In this document: positions 24,540 to 32,577 of the stretch, piece after piece
Numbering within the stretch: position 1 is the stretch's first letter
How the letters are laid out: each line of letters begins with the position of its first letter
Source: JAJFJD01 sp965228975
GTDB taxonomy: Bacteria; Pseudomonadota; Alphaproteobacteria; UBA8366
NCBI GenBank assembly: GCA_965228975.1
Contig: OZ245851.1
Span: 2,294,001 to 2,358,000 of the forward strand
Direction of reading: 5' to 3'
DNA length: 64,000 nucleotides
The notes under the pieces: model-generated
What the model was told of the DNA's origin: nothing
Database searches by the model: none
The model's input: only the letters and a program-made list of their open reading frames with translations
Position numbers and translations under genes: made by a program

Positions 24540-26528
24540 ATGGGGTCGAACGAAATAGAGAATGTGCTTCCCTGCCCGGCCATGGCACGATTCGCGAACC
24601 GAAATTTCATCCTAAGCGCGCTGGCGACCATAGCGTTGACCACGTTGGGCGCCTTTTTCGTGCCCTATAGCTTTTCGCTTCCCCGTACGGTCGAATATTG
24701 GGCCGAAGACGCCCGGCGGGCGCTCATGCCCCGCGCCGAACCGCAGGATTCCCGTATCGTCGTGATTGCGATCGACGAGAAAACCGTTAGCGGCCTGCCC
24801 TACCGCTGGCCAATCGACCGGGGACTGCTCGCCGACGTGCTCGAAACGTTGTCGGTTTCCGGGCCGCAAGCGATCGGCCTCTACCTACCCCTGACCGACC
24901 CTACCGAACCCGACAAGGATCAACGGCTCTTCAATGTCATGCGGTCCCTGCCGATACCGCTGGTGGCGGCAACCGCGCCACCCAGTGATACACTGACGCC
25001 GCGTCAACAGGACTACGAACGGAATTACCTGAACGGCCTGCGATCCGGCCCGGCGCTGCTCGGCAAGGACGGCTGGGGCGGCGCCGTCCGGCGCATGGTG
25101 CCCGGCACCACGGTCGACGATGTATGGATTTCCAGTTTCACGGCAAAACTGGCCGAGGTATTGAACCTTTCCCGCGCGGACCGGCGGCGGCTCGCCTATC
25201 ACGGCGTGCCCAACTTGAACACGCGCCCCTTCCTGACGATCCCGGCCCACAAGGCAGTTGGCCTGCCGGCGAAATGGTTCGCCGACAAGGTCGTGCTGAT
25301 CGGTCTCGACCTCAACGACCGGGACCGGCATCGTATTCCCGGCGGGTGGCTCCACATGCCGCCGGAAGACCGCATGTCCGGTGTGCAAATCCAGGCACAC
25401 GCAGTCTCGCAGTTATTGGATGCCCGGCACCTGCCCGGATCCAACGAATTGACCGTCCTGTTGGTCGCTTTTGCCCTTTGCACGTTTGGCAGCCTGTTGG
25501 CCTTGATCACCGTGGGACCGGTCGCCCGGGTGGGCGCCGTCATCGGAACGGTTTTGGGATTCGTGCTGTTCTCGCTTGCGGTGTTCCATTGGACGCGCGC
25601 CGCAATCCCCGTCGCAATGCCTGTTCTTGGCTGTCTCGTCGCATACGCCCTCACGCGTGCCGCGGTACAACGATTCGCGCAGGATAAGCGGGATTACCTG
25701 CGCACGGGATTCGCCGCCGTCACGTCCGGCGACCTTGCGCGGCAAATCGCCCAGGCATCGGAAAACGTAACGCTGGACGGTGAAAACCGCGCCGTGACCA
25801 TCCTGGTCGCACGGCACGCCGATTTCGTAACCCTCGCGGATGCCTTGCCGCCAAACGAACTCGTCGCCGTTCAAAGCGCCTATACCGCGGGGATCGGGAA
25901 TGCCGTGAAGGCGCATGGCGGCATCCTGCAACGGGTCGACGCGGACAAGGTCATCGCCCTCTTCGGTGCGCCGCTTCAATCGGGCGACGCGCCGAGTCGG
26001 GCCGTCCGATGCGCCCTGGCAATCGACGCTTTTGCCGAAGGGTATCGCGAACGCCGCATGACCAATGCCGGTCGGATCGGGGAAAGCCTGATCGGCGTGC
26101 ATAGCGGCGAGGCCCTGGTCGGCAATTTCGGCGGGGATGCCGTCTTCGCCTACGGCGCCTACGGCGAGGCCGTCGAACAGGCCGACCGCCTCGCGCAAGC
26201 CAACGCCGAACTCGGCACCCGCATTTGCGCCAGCGCCGCGACGGCCCGCGAAGCAACCGACGTCATCTTCCGGCCGGTCGGCCGACTGCGATGGTCCGGG
26301 ATTGCGGACTCTGTCGAGGCGCTCGAGCCGCTCCCGGAGAGTCAGAGCGATACCTCGGAGTTGGAGGCCTATATCCGCGCCTTCCGGCTGATCCAGCGGG
26401 AGGATGCCATCGCGACGGAGGAAATCGCCCGCGCAGCGGCGATCGCCCCGAAGGACCCCCTATGCCGCCTGTACAGTCAGCGGCTGTCGCAAGGCTTGCC
26501 CGGCACCGTCATCGCGCTGAGCGGATAA
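24540..26528 (+). CDS. CHASE2-domain membrane protein with degenerate class III cyclase domain
   Basis: About 662 residues from ATG 24540 (an ATG at 24582 is also possible). Order: TM helix (about 23-45), periplasmic CHASE2 sensor (about 55-300), three TM helices (about 304-372), then a class III nucleotide cyclase domain (about 415-585). The cyclase fold is clear (GGILQRVDADKVIALFGAP, IGVHSGEALVGNFG), but the first metal Asp is Arg425, the transition-state Asn is Glu546, and the substrate Lys is Arg; the second metal Asp (469) and Arg550 remain. It is probably inactive as a cyclase and may act as a sensor or allosteric partner. Stop codon abuts the convergent TauD gene. Confidence 0.85.
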   Translation: MGSNEIENVLPCPAMARFANRNFILSALATIALTTLGAFFVPYSFSLPRTVEYWAEDARRALMPRAEPQDSRIVVIAIDEKTVSGLPYRWPIDRGLLADVLETLSVSGPQAIGLYLPLTDPTEPDKDQRLFNVMRSLPIPLVAATAPPSDTLTPRQQDYERNYLNGLRSGPALLGKDGWGGAVRRMVPGTTVDDVWISSFTAKLAEVLNLSRADRRRLAYHGVPNLNTRPFLTIPAHKAVGLPAKWFADKVVLIGLDLNDRDRHRIPGGWLHMPPEDRMSGVQIQAHAVSQLLDARHLPGSNELTVLLVAFALCTFGSLLALITVGPVARVGAVIGTVLGFVLFSLAVFHWTRAAIPVAMPVLGCLVAYALTRAAVQRFAQDKRDYLRTGFAAVTSGDLARQIAQASENVTLDGENRAVTILVARHADFVTLADALPPNELVAVQSAYTAGIGNAVKAHGGILQRVDADKVIALFGAPLQSGDAPSRAVRCALAIDAFAEGYRERRMTNAGRIGESLIGVHSGEALVGNFGGDAVFAYGAYGEAVEQADRLAQANAELGTRICASAATAREATDVIFRPVGRLRWSGIADSVEALEPLPESQSDTSELEAYIRAFRLIQREDAIATEEIARAAAIAPKDPLCRLYSQRLSQGLPGTVIALSG

Positions 26529-27404
26529 CTAGTACGGCCGATCTCCCAGGATCACCGTCCGGTGCATCAACCGCCGACCGTTCGGATCGAAGCTGTCCCG
26601 GCAATGCATGACGCAGCGGTTGTCCCACATAATGAGATCGTCCGGTTGCCAGTGCTGCGCCCATTGAAAGGACGGATCGTTTGTCGCGTGGTCCCAAAGC
26701 GCATCCAATACCTCCTCGCTCTCGTCGACCGGCAAGCCGACAAGATAGGATCGCGCCCGGCGGCCCAGATAGAGCGCCTTGCGGCCGGTCTCCGGATGCG
26801 TGCGGATGATCGGGTGCACCGCGCCGGGAATCTTCGTCACATCATTGATCTCGACCCCCTCCAGTCCCTTGCGCAATGCGCCCGAACTGTTGTGCGTCTG
26901 ATCATGCTTGATTTGCCGGCCTTCAATCACCTTGCGCAATTCGGCGGGCAGCGCCTCCAACGCGTCATACATGTTCAGGAACTTGGTGTCCCCGCCGGAA
27001 TCCGGAACTTCCAGCGCGTGCAGGAGACTGCCGGTCGGCGGCTCCTCCAGGTATGACATATCCGTATGCCAGACGAGTTCGCCATCGCCGAGCGACCCGG
27101 TGGCCTTGCCACCGATCTTGATATTCGAAATACGGCTCATTTCCGGATACTCGGGCATCCAGGGCTGACCGGAAAACCGCGTATTCGGCGAAATATCAAG
27201 CGGGCCGAACCGGCGCGCAAAATCGAGATGCTCCTTGTCTCCGAACCGGTGGCCCCGAAAGCGCAGGACGAGGTGCTCCAGCCACGCAGCCCGGACCGCC
27301 GCGATCTCTTCGTCGCTGGCCGACGCTATATCGAGATTGACGATATCCGCACCCAGCGCCGCGCCGGACGGAACCACTTCGATTTTGGATATGGTAGCCG
27401 GCAT
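26529..27404 (-). CDS. TauD/TfdA-family Fe(II)/2-oxoglutarate dioxygenase
   Basis: A 291-residue protein with the Fe(II) facial triad HxD...H: His113 and Asp115 (VWHTDMSY), His267 (WDNRCVMHCRD), and an Arg in RRLMHRT (277-282) for 2-oxoglutarate. The family hydroxylates taurine, 2,4-D, sulfonates and other small substrates. The gene starts six bases after the MmgE/PrpD stop, so the two form an operon; a shared substrate is plausible but unknown. Ends at the base next to the convergent CHASE2 gene's stop. Confidence 0.9.
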   Translation of the reverse strand: MPATISKIEVVPSGAALGADIVNLDIASASDEEIAAVRAAWLEHLVLRFRGHRFGDKEHLDFARRFGPLDISPNTRFSGQPWMPEYPEMSRISNIKIGGKATGSLGDGELVWHTDMSYLEEPPTGSLLHALEVPDSGGDTKFLNMYDALEALPAELRKVIEGRQIKHDQTHNSSGALRKGLEGVEINDVTKIPGAVHPIIRTHPETGRKALYLGRRARSYLVGLPVDESEEVLDALWDHATNDPSFQWAQHWQPDDLIMWDNRCVMHCRDSFDPNGRRLMHRTVILGDRPY

Positions 27405-27410
27405 ATCCGC

Positions 27411-28805
27411 TTACTCGGCCGCTGACGCGGCAGCATCCGTGACGGTCTCGGCCGCCGCGGTGAAGGCGTTGACGTCCGGCAATTCCACGAAGTTATCGAT
27501 CACGTCGTAGAGGCCCGCGACGCGGTCCGCCGGCAGGACCAGCGCCGCGCAATTCTCGAATTTGCCGCGCAGCTTATCCATCGGCAGCGGATCGACCGAT
27601 CCCCGGCCACGCGCCTGTTTGACCCGCTCCGACACAGTCCGCCCGTCCATCAGCTCCACCCGGACTTCCGCGCCCAGATAGCCGCTATCGTCGTTCAGCA
27701 TCTCGGGATGCGGCGCGGCATCGATCTTATCCATGACCGCGCGGACATCCTTGTCGAGATAGGCCGTGTCGTCGAAATGCGGCAAGACGACCTTGCCGTG
27801 CATCAACGCCCGGGCCACCACGTATTGCACACTGAACTTCGCGTCCAGCGGGCTCTGCGGGTCCGGCCGGTTCGTATGGGCTAGACGGCGCGGATGGGTC
27901 CAGGAATCGACGCGTTTGACCATTTCGGGCGTCAGGCCTTCCCGCTCGACGAGATTGATCATCGCGTCCACCGCCGGGTGCGTGCTGCCGCAGCAGGGAT
28001 ATTGCTTCACCGCGATAGCGGGCTCGACGATGTCGAACGGTTTCATCCAGTGCTCGAAGATCTTTTCGGGATGATAGTTGCCCGCGCCGTTGAAGACTTC
28101 GAAGAAGCCCTGTTTGTGCTCGAACGCCACCGGACTGGAGGTGAACCCTTCCTTCGCCATCATCGCCGCGAACAAACCGTTGCGCGAACAATGCCCCACA
28201 TGCAGCGGCTTCACCATCGTGCCGAAGTTCGACTTCACGCCGGATGCCAACGACACCGCGATCTGCAACGCGCCTGCCGTCGTTTCCTTGTCGAGGCCCA
28301 TCAGTTTGCAGCAAGCCGCGGCCGAGCCGAAGACACCCATCGTCGCCGTCGGGTGCCAGCCCTTTTCGTAGTGATGGAAGTGCACGCTGCGGGCGATGCT
28401 GGTTTCCGTCTCGAAGCCGACGACATAGGACAGGACCAGATCGCGGCCGCTCGCGCCCAGTTGCTCGCCCAGTGCGATTAGCGCCGGCAGGATCGGCGCC
28501 GAGGGATGCCCGCCGATGGTGTTGTTGCAATCGTCGAAATCCTGGGCATGTGACGCCGTGCCATTGATCAACGCCGCATTCAAGGGCGTGGTGCGCGCAT
28601 TCGAGCCGAAAATCAGGCTCGGCCCGGACTGATCGCGCCCCCCCACGACGATATCGGCGATCTTTCCGCTAGGCTCTGTCGAACCAGCCAGGGTGACACC
28701 CGTATAATCGATCAATCCGACCTTTGCCCAATGCAGCACATCTTCATCCATATCTTCGAAGCGGGCCTTGACGATCAATTCGGCAATATCAGCGGAAATT
28801 CCCAT
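27411..28805 (-). CDS. MmgE/PrpD family protein
   Basis: Start at ATG 28805 (AGGAGA five bases upstream; a frame extension to 28829 is less supported); 464 residues. Characteristic MmgE/PrpD features: AKVGLIDYTGVTLAGS, NGTASHAQDFDDC, HPSAPILPALIALGE, GWHPTATMGVFGSAAA and the KQYPCCGSTHPAVDA segment. The family includes 2-methylcitrate dehydratase and iminodisuccinate epimerase, plus many of unknown reaction. Co-transcribed with a TauD-type dioxygenase. It is far from the lyase/acnA group at 14-19 kb, so participation in a methylcitrate cycle is only a possibility. Confidence 0.9.
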   Translation of the reverse strand: MGISADIAELIVKARFEDMDEDVLHWAKVGLIDYTGVTLAGSTEPSGKIADIVVGGRDQSGPSLIFGSNARTTPLNAALINGTASHAQDFDDCNNTIGGHPSAPILPALIALGEQLGASGRDLVLSYVVGFETETSIARSVHFHHYEKGWHPTATMGVFGSAAACCKLMGLDKETTAGALQIAVSLASGVKSNFGTMVKPLHVGHCSRNGLFAAMMAKEGFTSSPVAFEHKQGFFEVFNGAGNYHPEKIFEHWMKPFDIVEPAIAVKQYPCCGSTHPAVDAMINLVEREGLTPEMVKRVDSWTHPRRLAHTNRPDPQSPLDAKFSVQYVVARALMHGKVVLPHFDDTAYLDKDVRAVMDKIDAAPHPEMLNDDSGYLGAEVRVELMDGRTVSERVKQARGRGSVDPLPMDKLRGKFENCAALVLPADRVAGLYDVIDNFVELPDVNAFTAAAETVTDAAASAAE

Positions 28806-28877
28806 TTTCTTCTCCTGCAATAACGCCACTGTCTTTGCGTTTCTCCTACTATATCATGATCTCAAATCGGAGGTTTC

Positions 28878-30719
28878 ATGGCAGCACGACGGGTATTCTG
28901 CGCACTCTTGGCAGGCATCCTGATCCACTTTTCCGGCGCGGTGCAGGCCGACGAGCCGCCCCTGTCGGGCCTCGATTCCTATGTCGAATCGGCCATGCGA
29001 GACTGGGAAACGCCCGGTCTCTCCCTTGCGGTCGTGAAGGACGGCAAGGTCGTCGCCGTCAAAGGCTACGGCATTCGGCGGCTAGGCGGCGGCGACACGG
29101 TCGACGCGAACACTGTCTTCGCCGCCGCATCGATCACCAAGACCTTCGCATCGGCAGCCGTCGCCACCCTCATTGCGGACGGCAAGATGGCGTGGGACGA
29201 CCGGGTCATCGACCACCTGCCGGACTTCCGACTCCACGACCCCTACGCCACGTACGACATGCGCTTACGCGACCTGCTGTCCCACCGCAGCGGCGTACAC
29301 CGCGGCGACTTGATCTGGTACTACTCGGAATTCGATCGGACAGACGTGCTGCGGCGGATGCGGCATCTCAAAATGAAATCCCCGCTGCGCGCCCGTTTCG
29401 GATACCAGAACATCATGTTCACGGCCGCCGGCGAAGCGGTCGGCGCGGCGTCCGGCGGGTCATGGGATACATTTGTCAAAGAGCGGTTCTTCGAGCCGCT
29501 CGGCATGACCAACAGTTCCACGTCGATCCAAGACCTTCCGAAAAACGCGGCGACACCGCATGCCTGGGTCGACGGCGCGTACCGGCCCATCGACTGGCTC
29601 CGGGTCGATAATATCGGCGCGGCCGGGTCGATCAACGCCAGCGCAGCCGATCTTGCAAAATGGATCAAGCTGCACTTGGACGGCGGCGAGCACGACGGCA
29701 CCGTCATCCTGCGCACCGGAGACATCGACGAAATGCGCCGGGCGCACACCGCCCTCACCGTGTCCGAAACCCGCCGCGAATACATCCCGCAGACGAATCT
29801 GCGGGCCTATGGCCTCGGCTGGTATATGGCGGATTACCGCGGCAAGAAGGTGCTGTATCATGGCGGACGGCTGGACGGCATGTCCGCCCATCTGGCGCTT
29901 CTGCCGGATCTCAACCTCGGAATGGTCGCGTTAAGCAACCGAGGCCGGTCGAGCCTGCCCGCCGCGCTGATGTACCGTATCTTCGACGCCTATCTCGACG
30001 CGCCGGCCACGGATTGGTCCCGCCGTTTTCTCGACTGGAACAAGGACTATCAGGCCAAACGCAGGAAACGCCGCGCCAAGAACCGTGGCCACCAAGTTCA
30101 GGATACGCACCCGTCCATGCCGCTGGCCGGATATGTCGGTTTCTACGACAGCCCCGTATACGGCCCCTTGGACATCTGGCCGGACGGCGACAACCTCGTG
30201 ATCGTCCGGAACGACCGAACGGTCGGCGACCTCTCGCACTGGCACTACGACACGTTCAATGCGGACTTCCGCACCCACGCCCTGCGAGACCGGCTCATTA
30301 CCTTCCGGATCGGCAAACGCGGCAAGGTCGATTCGATGTCGGTCGATTCGGAAGGCGAGTTCACGCGGTCCGATCCGCCGCTGTCTCCCTCCCTCCGCAA
30401 ACCGATGACCGCGGATAAGTCCGGTTTCGTGGGAACCTGGATGGGCCGCTGGGACAACAAACAGCCGCACACGCTGACCGTAGGATCGGTGGAGGGTGCG
30501 TCCGCGAAGTCGATCTATGCTTGGGCCCCATCAGACGCCTTCGGCGTATCGGAGGAAGGGTGGAAGCCCGTTGCCGGAAGCATCAGGGGCGGGACGCTTA
30601 CCCTATCGCCGTTCGACGGCGCGACCGTGACCTATACGCGACGAAACGACCACACGCTCGACGCAATTTATCGCCAAGAAGGTGAAGAACGCCGGGCGAC
30701 CCTGCGGCGAGTTCGGTAA
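28878..30719 (+). CDS. Secreted serine hydrolase, beta-lactamase (class C/AmpH-like) family
   Basis: A 613-residue protein with ATG 28878 behind CGGAGG. Signal peptide (1-24, cut after VQA). The catalytic motifs of the beta-lactamase/DD-peptidase clan are present: SxxK as Ser85-I-T-Lys88, YxN as Tyr176-Q-Asn178, and HGG (328-330) in place of KTG. Residues about 395-600 form an extra C-terminal beta-rich domain beginning at AGYVGFYDSPVYGPL, similar to lipocalin-like tails of this family. It acts in the periplasm on peptides, D-amino acid amides, esters or lactams. It heads a three-gene operon with the genes at 30725 and 31558. Confidence 0.88.
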   Translation: MAARRVFCALLAGILIHFSGAVQADEPPLSGLDSYVESAMRDWETPGLSLAVVKDGKVVAVKGYGIRRLGGGDTVDANTVFAAASITKTFASAAVATLIADGKMAWDDRVIDHLPDFRLHDPYATYDMRLRDLLSHRSGVHRGDLIWYYSEFDRTDVLRRMRHLKMKSPLRARFGYQNIMFTAAGEAVGAASGGSWDTFVKERFFEPLGMTNSSTSIQDLPKNAATPHAWVDGAYRPIDWLRVDNIGAAGSINASAADLAKWIKLHLDGGEHDGTVILRTGDIDEMRRAHTALTVSETRREYIPQTNLRAYGLGWYMADYRGKKVLYHGGRLDGMSAHLALLPDLNLGMVALSNRGRSSLPAALMYRIFDAYLDAPATDWSRRFLDWNKDYQAKRRKRRAKNRGHQVQDTHPSMPLAGYVGFYDSPVYGPLDIWPDGDNLVIVRNDRTVGDLSHWHYDTFNADFRTHALRDRLITFRIGKRGKVDSMSVDSEGEFTRSDPPLSPSLRKPMTADKSGFVGTWMGRWDNKQPHTLTVGSVEGASAKSIYAWAPSDAFGVSEEGWKPVAGSIRGGTLTLSPFDGATVTYTRRNDHTLDAIYRQEGEERRATLRRVR

Positions 30720-30724
30720 CGATC

Positions 30725-31534
30725 ATGACAGAAATCCTCGTTCTCGACAGCATCACCCGCCTGGACGACAGCTTCCGCGGGAAGGTCCTCGTCGCCGGGT
30801 CGCATGGCGGCGTCTATGCGACCTATTTGGCGGCCCTTGGCCGGCTGCGCGGCGTCATCCTGAACGACGCCGGCGTCGGCAAGGACAATGCGGGGATCGG
30901 CGGCCTCGCCTATCTCGACGAGTTGGGCATGGCCGCGGCAACGGTGGCGCACACGTCCGCACGGATCGGCGACGGCGACGACATGATGCGCCGCGGCGTG
31001 ATCAGCCACGCCAATGCGCATGCAGGTGCCGCCGGCTGCGCGGTCGGCATGTCCTGCCGCGAGGCGGCGGACCACCTCCACGCCGCATCGGTTCCGGATA
31101 TCGATCCACCGGAGAAACAGGAAGCCCGGTTCCTGCTGACAGCCGAGCCGGGCTTGCCCGAGGTCTGGGGAATCGATTCAAATTCCCTGGTCCTGCCGGA
31201 AGACCGTGACCGCATTCTGGTAACCGGGTCGCACGGCCAACTGCTCGGCGGCAAGCCGGAAACCGCAATCAAGCACGACGCGATCGCCGCGCTGTACAAC
31301 GACGCAGGCGTCGGGATCGACAACGCCGGGATTAGCCGTCTGCCCGCCCTCGACGCGCGCGGGATCGCTGGGGCGACCGTTTCGCATGACAGCGCCCGCA
31401 TTGGCGATGCCCGCTCGACCTATGAAGACGGCATCGTCACCCATTTGAACGACGCCGCAATCCACCTGGGCGGCAACGCCGGCATGACGGCGAAGGCGCT
31501 TGTTGCCACGATCGCCAAGGCGTCGGCCCGTTAA
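30725..31534 (+). CDS. Unrecognised protein made of two copies of one domain
   Basis: 269 residues, starting five bases after the serine hydrolase stop. Two homologous halves are visible: GSHGG (25-29) / GSHG (168-171); NDAGVGKDNAGI (47-58) / NDAGVGIDNAGI (192-203); HTSARIGD (76-83) / HDSARIGD (221-228); SHAN (94-97) / THLN (239-242). The linker (about 120-160) is acidic. No signal peptide or membrane segment, so cytoplasmic. I know of single-copy look-alikes with the SHGG...NDAG pattern but no function. Conserved His, Ser, Asp and Asn suggest an active or ligand site in each half. Context between a beta-lactamase-fold hydrolase and a dipeptidase relative suggests a role in amide or peptide catabolism (inference). 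Confidence 0.75.
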   Translation: MTEILVLDSITRLDDSFRGKVLVAGSHGGVYATYLAALGRLRGVILNDAGVGKDNAGIGGLAYLDELGMAAATVAHTSARIGDGDDMMRRGVISHANAHAGAAGCAVGMSCREAADHLHAASVPDIDPPEKQEARFLLTAEPGLPEVWGIDSNSLVLPEDRDRILVTGSHGQLLGGKPETAIKHDAIAALYNDAGVGIDNAGISRLPALDARGIAGATVSHDSARIGDARSTYEDGIVTHLNDAAIHLGGNAGMTAKALVATIAKASAR

Positions 31535-31557
31535 CAACGAACGAGGAAACCACATCC

Positions 31558-32568
31558 GTGCCGACCGCAGCCGAAATCCAAGAGCAATCCCTCGTCATTG
31601 ACGGTTTGTCCTATTACAGCGACGGCTATACCGGCGACCTGCACACCGGTGGCGTCAATGCGCTGAACGTCACCATCGCCAATTTCGAGGCCGAGTATGC
31701 GGAGACCTGCGACCGCATCGCCGGTTGGCTGCATGTGCTTAAACAACCGGACAGCGAATGGCGGCTGATCGAGCGCGCCACGGATCTGGCTTCGGCGAAA
31801 CAAGCCGGACAGATCGGTCTGATCATGGGCTGGCAGAACATGCGGCCCATGGGCGACCGGCTCGACCGCTTGGAGCTGTTCCACCGGCTCGGCGTCCGCG
31901 TCATGCAGATCACATACAACTACCGCAACGCACTCGGCGACGGTTGTCTGGAAACGGAGGACTCCGGCCTCAGCGTCTTGGGCCGTGATGCCGTAAAAGC
32001 GATGAACGACCTCGGCATCGCCATCGACCTCAGCCATGTGGGACACCGCACCTCGCTCGACGCCATCGACCTGAGCGAGAAGCCGGTGCTGGCGACCCAC
32101 GCCAACGCCAGGGCGCTCACCGATCTCGTGCGCAACAAGTCCGACGACGTGATCAAGGCGATCGCCGCGACCGGCGGCGTGATCGGCGCCAGCGTCTACG
32201 GCCCGATGCTGTGGGACGGCGACGTGACCCGCCGCCCAACCGTGGATGATTTCGTCCGGCATATCGAATATATCGTCGAGTTGGTCGGGATCGACCATGT
32301 CGGTTTCGGCACAGACCTGCCGGCGTCACGCGACCTTCGGAAAACCGCATACGAGGCCGCGAACCGGCGGCTCTGGACCGGCATCTCCAGCTACGGCGAC
32401 GCCTTCGGCCACGACATCCCGGCACGCTATATCGAAGCCGCCAACTCGCACGCAAAGCTCCCGGCGGTCACCGAAGCCCTAATCGCGCGCGGCTGGAAAG
32501 ATACCGATATCGCCGCCTATCTCGGCGGCAACTTCGCCCGGGCGCTGGGCGAGATTTGGGGCGGTTAG
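31558..32568 (+). CDS. Divergent M19 (membrane dipeptidase) family protein
   Basis: GTG start at 31558 with GAGGAAA upstream; 336 residues. The M19 barrel is recognisable: LGVRVMQITYNYRNALGDG, IDLSHVGHRTSLDAI with His160, LATHANARAL with His181, and VGFGTDL near the C-terminus. The N-terminal HxD pair of the binuclear zinc site is Leu17 and Tyr19 (VIDGLSYYSD), and the bridging Glu is Gln93 (MGWQN). One metal or altered chemistry is therefore likely. It has no signal peptide, unlike the serine hydrolase two genes upstream. Third gene of that operon. Confidence 0.82.
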   Translation: MPTAAEIQEQSLVIDGLSYYSDGYTGDLHTGGVNALNVTIANFEAEYAETCDRIAGWLHVLKQPDSEWRLIERATDLASAKQAGQIGLIMGWQNMRPMGDRLDRLELFHRLGVRVMQITYNYRNALGDGCLETEDSGLSVLGRDAVKAMNDLGIAIDLSHVGHRTSLDAIDLSEKPVLATHANARALTDLVRNKSDDVIKAIAATGGVIGASVYGPMLWDGDVTRRPTVDDFVRHIEYIVELVGIDHVGFGTDLPASRDLRKTAYEAANRRLWTGISSYGDAFGHDIPARYIEAANSHAKLPAVTEALIARGWKDTDIAAYLGGNFARALGEIWGG

Positions 32569-32577
32569 GTCAGCCGC

